Source: Aureococcus anophagefferens (Eukaryota > Sar > Pelagophyceae > Pelagomonadales > Pelagomonadaceae). From it: a stretch of DNA of 64,000 nucleotides. Positions 37,111 through 45,581 of the stretch are shown here, in pieces. The DNA is taken from positions 976,432 to 1,040,431 of the forward strand of contig NW_008705566.1 of NCBI RefSeq assembly GCF_000186865.1, read 5' to 3'. The position numbers and the translations under genes were made by a program. Every line of letters begins with the position of its first letter. The first letter of the stretch is position 1. The notes under the pieces were generated by a model. That model did no database searches and was not told where the DNA came from. It saw only the letters and a program-made list of their open reading frames with translations.

Positions 37111-38525
37111 GGGCGAGCGCGAGCGCGGCGTCGACGGCCGCCTTGAGCTTCGCGGGGACCGCGACGCCCGCGGCCGCGTCCGCGCGCGCCGCCGCGACGG
37201 CGTCGCAGGCGGCGGCGAAGTCCCGCTTCGTGAGGACCTTGGCGAGCGCGAGGAGGAGCGCGAAGTCCGCGAGCTTGGCCGCGAGCCGCTTCTTCGACGG
37301 CCGGTCGCCGAGGTACGCGGCGAGCGCCGCGGCCGCGCCGCGCTTCGTCGCCGCCGGCGACCGCGCGCCCGGCGACGCCGCAAAGTCCGCCGCGAGCACC
37401 TCCGGCGCGTCGAGGGGCGCGACGGGCACCGCGCGGTAGAGGAAGCGCGGGTCGATGGTCGTCGCGTCCTGTCGCTCGACGACGACGACCTCCGTCGCGT
37501 TCACGGGGTCGTCGGGCCCGTCGCCCTGGAGCTCCGGCGCCGCGAGCACGCCCTCGGCGGCCATCTGCACGGCGAGGGGCGACGCCTCGAAGGCCTCCGT
37601 GTCGAGGCCGGACGCGCCGGACGACACGACGAGCGTCGCGAACGTGAAGGGCCCGCCCGCCGCGCCCGCGCGCCGCATGGCCTCGGCCTGGAGCGCCGCC
37701 GCGGACGCGACCTCGCGCGCCGAGAGGACGAAGGACGTCGCGCCGGCGTCGCGGGCCGCGCGGAAGAACGCGCAGCCGACGGCCTCGAGGCCTACGAAGC
37801 AGGATGGTCACGATTTCTCATTGGTTTCCCACACCACATCTCTCGAAAATCACGGGACGCCGCTCGACGCCCAGCGCGGCCGCGACCGAGAAGACCGCGT
37901 CGTCGTCGGCGCCCGCCTCGTGGAGCGCCTCGACGTGCACCGTGCCGTTGTTGCGGCCGGTTCCGCGGCGGCCCAGCAGCCAGGCGCGCGCGGGCCCGCC
38001 GGCGCCGCCGAGCGCCGCGAACGTCTCGACGGCGTCGGCGCCGAGCTTGGCCGCCTCGCAGACGCGGTCGAAGGACTTGACGTAGAAGACGGTCTCGCGC
38101 TCCTTGACGAGCGCCTTCCACGTCTTCGCGTTGGCGTGCGTGTTCGTCCGCTCGCGCCTCGTGCCGCCGTGCTTCGCGAGCGCGGGGTACGGCGAGAAGA
38201 ACGGCGCCGCGCGCCCCGCCTCGGGCGGCGCCCGCGCGGCGCAGGCCTCGCGCGGCGCGTAGACGACGGAGCCGTGGACGACGTCGAGCTCCGCCAGGGT
38301 CGCGTCGTCGTCGGCGGGCTCCGTGCAGGCCTCGTCGAGGAAGAGCGCGCTCGTGTCCGTCTGCTGCTTGAGGTCGCGAAGCGTCGGCGCGTCGTCGCCG
38401 TCAAAGGCCACGCGGCGCAGGGCGCCGCTCGCGAGCCGCACGCGCACGACCATCTTGTTGGGATTGCATGTCGCTCGCGGGAGCAGGAGTGCGGCGGCGA
38501 GCAACAGCGCACGGATCGGCACCAT
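37103..38525 (-). CDS. NPL4: NPL4 homologue with signal peptide (putative symbiont-specific NPL4 of SELMA), two exons
   Basis: Exons 38525..37859 and 37791..37103 give 451 residues. A strong signal peptide (MVPIRALLLAAALLLPRATC) is followed at once by the NPL4 ubiquitin-like domain (KMVVRVRLASGALRRVAFDG to LDVVHGSVVYAPRE). The MPN-like NPL4 core is seen as VFYVKSFDRVCEAAKLGADA, HVEALHEAGADDDAVFSVAA, LGVERR|LEAVGCAFFRAA (across the intron), TSFVLSAREVASAAALQAEA and NATEVVVVERQDATTIDPRF. NPL4 with UFD1 recruits ubiquitinated clients to the CDC48 unfoldase. A signal peptide makes no sense for cytosolic NPL4 but fits the periplastidal SELMA import machinery of red-derived plastids. No zinc finger (zf-NPL4) is evident, and no long transit peptide. 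Confidence 0.75.
37792..37862 (-). mobile_element. Introner C1 (family C, 71 bp) acting as intron of the NPL4 gene
   Basis: On the gene strand the element runs from CGGC|GTCCCGTG through TTCGAGAGAT and GGGAAACC to GCTTCGTAG. It is flanked by GCGTCGAG and GCCTCGAG (7 of 8). The intron is 37858..37792 (67 nt), phase 1. About 72 percent of its last 46 nt after TTCGAGAGAT match the intron at 52478 without gaps. Confidence 0.85.
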
Positions 38526-38644
38526 GCTCGATTCTCGCAGCAACGAGATGCAACATCGACCTTTTGGCCGGCGCCAAGGCAATGGCCGCGCGTCGAGCAG
38601 GTTGTTGACCGATCGTCACCCGCGAGAGACCGCTCACAAGACAG

Positions 38645-39772
38645 ATGGAGGACCACCGCTTCGAGCTCGGCGGCGCCCTGCTCTCGGCGTTGATCCTCGA
38701 AGCCATGAACAACACAAAGCAAACACCCCTCTTCGGCCTCCTCTTCGGCGCGTCGCGCGTCCGCGCGGTCGAGCGCGTGAGCGACGAGGACGAGCTGCGG
38801 TCCGCTAGCGAGCGCGTGACGACGGCGCTGCGCTTCGCGACGGCGCGCGCGCCGCTCTTCGACGCCGCGGGCGCGGCCGACGCCGCGGCCGTCGCTTCGG
38901 CCGCCGCGGGCGCGACGGTCGTGGGCCTCTGGGTGTCGCGGCCGGGCTTCGGCCCGACGCCGTCCCTGCGCGACGCCGCCGCGCTCGGCTCGCTGCGCGC
39001 CGCGCTCGACGCGCCGCACCTCGTCCTGTTCGGCGTCTCCGTCGCCGCGGCGGACGCGTCCGTGAGCTACCGGTGCGTCGCGGCGCGCCCCGGGTCGCGG
39101 GACCTGCGGGTCGTGCCCGCCGTCGTGCGGTCGCTCGAGCACGACTCGCGCGCGGACTACGCGCTCTTCGACGGCGCCGCGCTCGACGACGGCGACGCGC
39201 CCGCGCCGGAGGTCGACGTCGCCGCGGCGCCCGCGGCGCGCGCGTTCGCGGCGGCGCGCGGGCGGCTCGACGCGCTCGTCGGCGAGGTGGGCGACCTGGA
39301 GGCCGAGGTCGTCGCCCTCGAGCGGGAGAACGCGGACCTCGAGGCGTCGCTCGACGAGCGCGACGCCGCGCGCGACGCGGAGCGCGAGCGCGACGCGGAG
39401 GCCGCGCGCGCCGCGGCGGCGGCGCGGGAGCGCGAGGCCGAGGAGGCGCGCGTCGCGGCGGCCCAGGCGCTCGTCGAAGCGGAGCAGGCGCTCGTCGCGG
39501 CGGAGCAGGCGCGCCTCGACGCGGCGCCTCCGGAGCTCCTCGTGCCCGCGGCGGTCGCGGCCGACGTCGACCTTTTGACGCTCGCGGACGGGCCCGCGCC
39601 GCCGCCGGCGGCCCTGGACCTCCTGGACCTGCCGGCGGTGCTGCCGCCGCCGGCCCCGGACCTCCTGGACCTCGCGGCGGCGCCGCCGCCCGGGGCGTCG
39701 GACCTCGCGGCGCCGCCCGAGCCCGCGCCGGCGGCGGCGCTCGACCTCCTGTCGCCCGAGGTCCCGTCGTAA
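38645..39772 (+). CDS. Abraxas/ABRO1-like MPN-minus protein with coiled coil
   Basis: 375 residues. The start (FELGGALLSALILEAMNNTK, TPLFGLLFGAS) and VVGLWVSRPGFGPTPSLRDA, LRAALDAPHLVLFGVS follow the MPN-like fold of the FAM175/Abraxas family, including the wYs.R....SlRe signature. No JAMM zinc residues are seen, so it would be a scaffold. Residues ~205-300 form a long coiled coil (LEAEVVALERENADLEASLD), as in Abraxas. The tail repeats acidic-dileucine/clathrin-box-like LDLLDLP, DLLDLAA, LDLLSPE. Abraxas proteins scaffold K63-specific deubiquitinase complexes. It is divergently paired (119 bp) with NPL4, another ubiquitin-related MPN-fold protein. Confidence 0.55.
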   Translation: MEDHRFELGGALLSALILEAMNNTKQTPLFGLLFGASRVRAVERVSDEDELRSASERVTTALRFATARAPLFDAAGAADAAAVASAAAGATVVGLWVSRPGFGPTPSLRDAAALGSLRAALDAPHLVLFGVSVAAADASVSYRCVAARPGSRDLRVVPAVVRSLEHDSRADYALFDGAALDDGDAPAPEVDVAAAPAARAFAAARGRLDALVGEVGDLEAEVVALERENADLEASLDERDAARDAERERDAEAARAAAAAREREAEEARVAAAQALVEAEQALVAAEQARLDAAPPELLVPAAVAADVDLLTLADGPAPPPAALDLLDLPAVLPPPAPDLLDLAAAPPPGASDLAAPPEPAPAAALDLLSPEVPS

Positions 39773-39821
39773 CACGCGGTAATTTGAAGTGCAATATGAT
39801 TCACAACTCCATCAAGCTTGT

Positions 39822-42800
39822 TTACGTCGCGGGGCTCCCGCCGGCGCAGCAGACCGTCTTCTCGCGCGGGGGCAGGGGCGGCCCCGCGCGCTCGAAGGCG
39901 AGGAGCTGGGCCTCGAGGTCGCCGATGGTCTTCGCGTGCGCGTCCTGCTGGTCCTTCATGGCGCGCTCGAAGGACGCCTCGGCCTCGACGAAGGCCGCCT
40001 CGCGCTCCTTGAGGATCTTGTCGAAGGCCGCCGTGAGCTCCTCCTCGCGCGCGCGCAGCGCGGAGAAGAGGTTGCCGTCGTGGCGCTTCGCCTGGATCGT
40101 CAGCGCGGCCTCGCGCGCCTCCTCCTGGAACGCGTGCTGGCGCGCGACGGTGTCCCGATGCTCCGCGGCGGCCGCGGCGGCGAGCCGCGCGTGGGCCGCC
40201 GCGGCGTCGGCGACGGCGCCGGCGTGGCGCGCGTCGAGCGCGTCGACCGCGGCCGCGTGGAGCGTCGCGAGCTCGGCCTCGCGCGCCTCGAGGGCCGCGA
40301 AGACCGCGCCGTCGGACTTGCGGCCCATCTCCGCGCGCGCGGCGTCGAGCTCGCTCCGCCGGTCCGCCTCGGCGGCCTCCGTGTGCTCCTTGAGCGACAC
40401 CTCGTGGAGCAGGAGCAGCGAGTCGAGCTCCTCCTCCTGGAGCCTGGCGCTCTCCGCGAGCGCCGCCGCGTGCGCGCCGTCGCGGCTCGAGAGCTCGTTC
40501 GCGTGGTGCGCCTTTAACCGCTTCTCGAGCGCCGCGAGCCGCCGCCCGTAGCCCTCCTCGCGCTCCTGCTCCGACGCCGCGAGCGTCCGCGCCGCGGCGG
40601 CCTCGGCGTCGGCGAGGGCCTTCTCGCGGGCCGCGTCTTTTGATGTTGCCAGCGTCGCGAGCGCGGCCTCGTGCGCCCGCTTCAGCGCGTCCTCGGCCTT
40701 CGCGGCGGCGGCGAGCTCCTCGTCCTTCGACGTCGTCAGCGTCGCGACGGCGGCCTCGTGCGCTTGTTTCAGCGCGTCCTCGGCCTTCGCCGCGGCGGCG
40801 AGCTCCTCGTCCTTGGACGACGTCAGCGTCGCGAGCGCGGCCTCGTGCGACCGCCGGAGGTCGTCGACGGCCGCGGCGTGCGACGCCGCGCGCTCGTCCT
40901 TGGACGCGGCGGCGGCGGCGATGACCTCGTCCTTGGACGCCGCGAGGGACGCGAGCGCCCGGTCGTGCTCCGCGCGGAGCGCCGCCGCGGCGTCGGCCGC
41001 GGCGTCGAGCTCCGCGGCCTTGGACGCGGACAGCGCGTCCATCGCCGCCTCGTGCTGCTCCTGGAGCGCCCTCTTCGACGTCGCGGCCGCGTAGAGCTCG
41101 TCGTCCTTCTGCTTCGCCAGCGCCTCGACGGCCGCGTCGTGGTCCTCGCGGAACGCGCGCGCGGCCGCGCGGACCTCCGCGACCTCGGCGTCCTTCTCCT
41201 CGCGGACGGCGGCGACGGCGGCGGCCTGGGCCGACGCCGCGGACGCCCGCGCGAGCGCGTCGGTCTCGCGCGCGGCGGCGGCGGCGTCGGCGAGGGCCGC
41301 GGCCGCGGCCTTGAGCTCCGCGACGTCGTCCTTGTGCCTCCGCAGCAGGAGCGCCTCGCCCGCGTCGCGCGCGGCGTCCGCCTCCTTCCGCGCCGCGCGG
41401 ACGGCCGTCGCCGTCGCCTCCGCGGCGCCCCGCTCGGCGGATCTGCGGCCCGCGTCGGCCTCGGCCATGAGCCGCGCGGTCAAATCGTCGAGCGCGCGCT
41501 CGTGGGCCGCGGCCGTCGCCGCGGCCGCGTCCGCGGTCGCCTTCGCCGCGGCCGCGAGCGCCCGCTCCTGCTCCCGCGCCGCCCGCGCCTCCAGCGCCTG
41601 CGTCGCCGCGGCGTGGGCGGCGTCCTTGGACCGGAGCGCCTCGGCGAGGGCCTCGGCGTGCTCCTTCTTGAGCGTCTCCGCGGCGACGAACGCGTCCATG
41701 CCCGCGGCGTCGAGCGCGGCCTCGTGGCGGTCCTCGAGCGCGCGCGCGGCCTCGGCGTGCCTGCGCTCGAGGCGCGCCTCGAGCGCGAGGCGCGCCGTCG
41801 CGGCGGAGGGCGAAGCCGGCGCGTCGCCGACGACCTCGGGCGCCGACACCTCCTCGGGCGCGTCCGCGTCGACGAGCTCGCGCAGCACCGCCGCGTGCGC
41901 GGCGTCGACGGCCGGCTGGAGCGCGGACACGTAGGTCAGGCAGGCGTTGCCGTCGGCGACGTCGCCCGGCGCCAGGAGGCGAGGCACGCCGTAGGCGTCG
42001 CTCGCGCGGTCGAAGGCCGTGGCGCAGTCGCGCGGTCCGTCGCCGGTCGGGTCGTAGGCGTGCCTCCGGGGGTCGCACGCGTGCAAAATCGCCAGGAAGA
42101 CGCGGCCGTCGCCCAGGGCGTCCGTCGTCGCGAGCCGCGGCCTGGGCAGGATAAGGGTGATTCAACGTCGCTTCAATGTGAGTGTTCCGCGCGCGCGCGT
42201 CCCGGAAAAGGCATCCACGCTTCGAGAGCGTTCCGAGAGATGATCGCTCGTCCAAAAATCAGCCGAAACGAGTGAAAAACGGCCGAGATATCAGGCTTTG
42301 AAGTTTGGAATTTCGCTCTCTTGTCCTGCCCTGGCCGCGGCAGGTCGTCGAAGCCCTCGACGAGCTCCTGGGCCCAGTCGAGCAGCGCGCGGCGGACGAC
42401 GCGCGCGGCGCCGTCGACGTCCCGCTTCAGGCGCGCCGCGAGGCCCCGCGCGGCCGTCGCGCAGACGAGGCCCCAGACGAGCGCGAGGATGAGGTCCGGC
42501 TTGCCGTCGTAGACGTCGCGGACGCCGATGTTCACGACCTTCACGCCCGCCTTGTCGATGGCCTTGAACGCCATCGACAGGTTGCCCATGTGGTAGACCT
42601 CGCCACGCCGCCGGTCCGGACCGCCGCGCGAGAAGGGGTCCATGCCCAGGGCCTTGAGCAGCGCGCAGAGCACGACGCCGTCCCGGAGCTCGCCGTAGAG
42701 GTCCTCGACGACGGCCTCGCCGGACCCGTCGGCGCCGAGGCGGTTGTTCACCCAGCGCGTGAAGACGGCCTTCTGGATGTCGCGGTTCACGACCATGCTC

Positions 42801-42883
42801 CGTCGCCGCGCGCCCAAGGACGCGGGCTTCGCGGCGTCGCCCATGCCGGGCAGCCGCACGGGCGGCTCGACGTTCTCCGCCAT
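39822..42883 (-). CDS. Tandem calponin-homology actin-binding protein with very long coiled coil, two exons
   Basis: Exons 42883..42330 and 42141..39822 give 957 residues. CH1 begins DIQKAVFTRWVNNRLGAD with LYGELRDGVVLCALLKALGM and NLSMAFKAIDKAGVKVVNIG. CH2 is split by the intron: ALLDWAQELVEGFDDLP | RLATTDALGDGRVFLAIL then HACDPRRHAYDPTGDGPRD. This matches the alpha-actinin/spectrin/plastin type. Residues ~290-950 are almost pure Ala/Glu/Leu/Arg coiled coil (LRSKDAAHAAATQALEARAA and similar), with repeated LTSSKDEELAAAAKAEDALK units. Probably a cytoskeletal crosslinker or spacer. The start at 42883 has ACC before ATG. Confidence 0.72.
42142..42333 (-). mobile_element. Introner B1 (family B, 192 bp) inside the second CH domain
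   Basis: On the gene strand it reads CAGG|GCAGGACAAG ... TTATCCTGCCCAG. A perfect 8-bp duplication GCCGCGGC flanks it (42334-42341 and 42134-42141). It is spliced as a GC-AG intron (42329..42142). Removing element plus one duplicate restores an uninterrupted CH domain (DLPRLATTDALGDG). Confidence 0.95.
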
Positions 42884-42887
42884 GGTC

Positions 42888-43011
42888 GAGCGGCCGGCGA
42901 CGATCTCCGCGTCGATCGAGACGGGCAGCCCACGTCGACGAGCTTGACGGAGCGGCCGGCGACGATCTCCGCGTCGATCGAGACGGGCAGCCCACGTCGA
43001 CGAGCTTGATT
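42888..43011. repeat. Near-perfect 62-bp tandem duplication upstream of the CH gene
   Basis: The block starting GAGCGGCCGGCGACGATCTC and ending CGACGAGCTTGA is present at 42888 and again at 42950. It lies directly 5' of the CH gene start on the minus strand, in the 319-bp divergent promoter shared with the J-domain gene. Near 43150-43190 a further short repeat (CGACGTTCGCG / GATCTGAACAC) occurs twice. Confidence 0.9.
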
Positions 43012-43202
43012 TCAAGTGAAAAAGACTCATGGTGCGCGGCAACGAGTTCAGCTTCTCCTTCAACGGTTTCGTGCGGAGCTCCGGAGCGGGATCGATCTAT
43101 CCAGATCTGATCGATCTCGGTCTGTTGGCTGCTGCGCCGGCTCGATCACGCGACGTTCGCGATCTGAACACGACGTTCGCGCGATCTGAACACACACTAC
43201 CA

Positions 43203-44768
43203 ATGACCGCGCTGTTGTCTGGCGTCGACCTCGCGCGCGCCGTGCTCAAGGCGAAGGACCGCTACGAGCTTCTGTCGCTCGGCTCGAGCGAACCCATCCG
43301 CGTCGGGGACGATGGCTTCCTCAACGTCGAAGACGAGGACGTGCGCCGCGTCTACATCAAGATGAGCGTCAAGATCCACCCGGACAAGCTGCGCGAGTTC
43401 CCGGAGGCGACGAAGGCGTTCCAGGCGCTCGTCCGCGCGTACGAGCTCTGCTGTAAACCCGACCTGCGCGAGGACGAGAGCGACGACTCGCGCTCCGGCG
43501 GCGACGAGAGCGACGAGGAGGAGGAGGAGGAGGCCAGCGACGACGAGAGTGACGACGACGACGAGGCCGCCGCGGAGGAGGCCGCCGCGCCGGCGGCGCC
43601 GCGGGCGCGCGCCAAGGCGCCGACGAGCTACGCCGAGGTGGACTCCGACGAGGACCTCGACGAGGACTCGGACGAGGACGAGGCGCCGAAGAAGCGCGCG
43701 CCGAAGCGAGCCCCGAAAGCGAAGGCGGGGAAGCAGCCCCCGCGGAAGAAGAAGCCGCCGACGGCGAAGAAGAAGAAGGCGCCGCGGCAGCGGCGGCGGC
43801 GGTCGACCGCGGCGAACACGCGCGGCGACGCGGCGGAGCGGCGCACGGGCGTGTCGTGCCCGCGGTGCTCGAGCGGCTGGGGCGACCACCTCCGCGGCGA
43901 GGGCCAGGAGGGCCTCTACACGGAGTTCATGCGTGGCGCGCGCCGGGTGTCGTGCACGTCGTGCCTCTTCGAGTTCGGCTGCCTCTCCGCGGGCCACGCG
44001 TGCCCGGACTGCGGCGCGCCCTTCGAGTACCGGCCCCAGCGCTTCGACGCGGCCTTCGTCTGCTCGCGCAAGAGCTGCGGCGCGACGTTCTCCGTCGCGC
44101 GCTTCGCGCTGTCGCGCGCGGCCAAGGCCGGCGAGGCGGACCGCGAGGCCGACGAGTCGCGGAAGCGCAAGGCCGAGGCGGCGTCGCGCGCGCGCGCCGA
44201 GCGCGCGGAGAAGCTGCGCGACGACGACGACGACGAGGCCGCGCTGCTCGAGCTCGGCGCGTTCATCGTCTCCGAGGAGTGCCCGCGCTGCGGCAAGCTC
44301 TTCACGTCGGGCCACAAGAAGCACCTGGCGACGTGCTCCGTCGCGACGAAGCCCGCGGGCAAGCTCAAGGGCGCGTGGCTCGTCGGCTCGACGTCGTCCC
44401 GCGACGGCGACTACGTCGCCAAGCCGCGGAAGCCCGCGGCGAAGAAGAAGAAGAGCCCGGCGGCGAAGCCCGCGGCGGCGCGCCCGGCGGCGAAGCGGCC
44501 GAAGAAGAAGGCCGCGGCGAAGCGACCGAAGAAGGCCGCGGACTCGGACGAGTCCGACGACGACTTCCTCGCGTCGGACTCGGACTTTGACGCCGCGCCG
44601 CGCAAGAAGCGGCCCAAGAAGGCCGCAAAGGCCGCGAAGCCCAAGGCCTCGAAGCCCAAGGCCTCGAAGCCCAAGGCCGCGAAGCCCAAGGCCGCGAAGG
44701 CGCCCGTGAAGAAGAAGATCAAGAAGTCGGACTGGTCCGACTCCGACTCGTCCTTCGCCGACTACTGA
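43203..44768 (+). CDS. Nuclear J-domain and zinc-finger protein with Lys/Pro-rich tail
   Basis: 521 residues. Residues ~16-86 form a J domain (DRYELLSLGSSEPIRV, VRRVYIKMSVKIHPDKLREF, ATKAFQALVRAYELC) with the HPD tripeptide near 58 that stimulates HSP70. An acidic stretch (~95-165) and basic linkers follow. Two Cys4-type fingers (CPRCSSGWGDHL ... CTSC; CPDCGAPFEYRPQRF ... CSRKSC, ~218-296) and a C2HC finger (CPRCGKLFTSGHKKHLATC, ~358-380) come next. The tail is repeats of Lys/Ala/Pro (KPKASKPKASKPKAAKPKAA) with acidic SDSDFD patches, typical of chromatin proteins. The start at 43203 is chosen over 43029 because the J domain follows directly. Confidence 0.75.
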   Translation: MTALLSGVDLARAVLKAKDRYELLSLGSSEPIRVGDDGFLNVEDEDVRRVYIKMSVKIHPDKLREFPEATKAFQALVRAYELCCKPDLREDESDDSRSGGDESDEEEEEEASDDESDDDDEAAAEEAAAPAAPRARAKAPTSYAEVDSDEDLDEDSDEDEAPKKRAPKRAPKAKAGKQPPRKKKPPTAKKKKAPRQRRRRSTAANTRGDAAERRTGVSCPRCSSGWGDHLRGEGQEGLYTEFMRGARRVSCTSCLFEFGCLSAGHACPDCGAPFEYRPQRFDAAFVCSRKSCGATFSVARFALSRAAKAGEADREADESRKRKAEAASRARAERAEKLRDDDDDEAALLELGAFIVSEECPRCGKLFTSGHKKHLATCSVATKPAGKLKGAWLVGSTSSRDGDYVAKPRKPAAKKKKSPAAKPAAARPAAKRPKKKAAAKRPKKAADSDESDDDFLASDSDFDAAPRKKRPKKAAKAAKPKASKPKASKPKAAKPKAAKAPVKKKIKKSDWSDSDSSFADY

Positions 44769-44805
44769 TCGCGGGGACCCCGAGACCTAAGACGCGCCCG
44801 CGCAC

Positions 44806-45411
44806 CTAGCGCCGCTTGCACTTCTCGCGCGTGTCGAGGCGCACGAGCTCGGCGGGGACGAGGTCGCCCGCCGGCGCGGTCCCCGGCGGCAGGGCCTCGA
44901 TGGTGACGACGCCGTCGAGGCTCTTGGGCAGGAGCCGCTCCAGCGTCTTCAGCGCGCCCGGGTCGACGGCCGCGTAGCACGCGTCGACGTCCAGGAACAC
45001 GTCGCCGACCCGGTCGAGCGCGACGCCGAGGTCGTCGAAGACGTTGTACAGCGCGACGTCGCGGAGCCCGTCCGCGGAGATGCGCAGGAGCGTCGCGTAG
45101 GCGCCCGCGTCCGTCGCGTCGGCGAGCTCCGGGTGCGTGAAGACGATCCGCGCGCGGCGCGCGCCGTCGTAGGCGCCGGCGACGACGGCGCCCACGTCGC
45201 CGCGCGCGTCGAGGCGCTCGGCCACGTCGGCGGCGAGCGCTTCGTCGAGGAAGGCCGTCGCCGTCTCGTCCCAGGCCTCGGCCGCGGCCACGGCCTGCTG
45301 CTCGAGGTCGTCCGCGGCGCCGCGCAGAATCATGTGGAGCGATGATGCGCGCGAGCGCTGGAACGCTGCGGCACTCCCGAGCACGCACAGCAAAACCGTA
45401 GGTGATCTCAT
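44806..45411 (-). CDS. Plastid-targeted YlmH-like (PSII S4-domain family) protein without S4 domain
   Basis: 201 residues. The N-terminus MRSPTVLLCVLGSAAAFQRS is a signal peptide with an SAAAF motif, the ASAFAP-type signal for complex plastids. VAERLDARGDVGAVVAGAYD then GARRARIVFTHPE resembles the GGY.gAER.R segment of YlmH-like proteins, and VALYNVFDDLGVALDRVGDV, DVDACYAAVDPGALKTLERL resembles the HRDfLGallglgi.R.kiGDI region. The RNA-binding S4 domain that normally follows is absent: the frame ends EKCKRR. Either the protein is truncated or a further exon exists. The family helps plastid/bacterial ribosome rescue or PSII biogenesis; the assignment is tentative. Confidence 0.45.
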   Translation of the reverse strand: MRSPTVLLCVLGSAAAFQRSRASSLHMILRGAADDLEQQAVAAAEAWDETATAFLDEALAADVAERLDARGDVGAVVAGAYDGARRARIVFTHPELADATDAGAYATLLRISADGLRDVALYNVFDDLGVALDRVGDVFLDVDACYAAVDPGALKTLERLLPKSLDGVVTIEALPPGTAPAGDLVPAELVRLDTREKCKRR

Positions 45412-45581
45412 GCCAATGGTTCAACGATTCGGTGCTCGAACGACGATGCGACGACGGTGGGACTTGGCGGGCGTCGAGGGTTATTGCTCGTCGAAGCAGT
45501 GCATTGAGATGTTCAACAACTGTACGTTTCCTTCTCGTTTCCCCTGCGACAACGCGCTGGGCAGCCCATTTGCGGCCCATC

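Noticed and set aside
30468..37811. A 2447-codon open frame on the minus strand
   Set aside because: It is antisense to the metalloprotease and other well-supported genes, is Arg/Gly/Ala/Val-rich throughout, and has no domain signatures. It is a composition artefact of GC-rich third positions.
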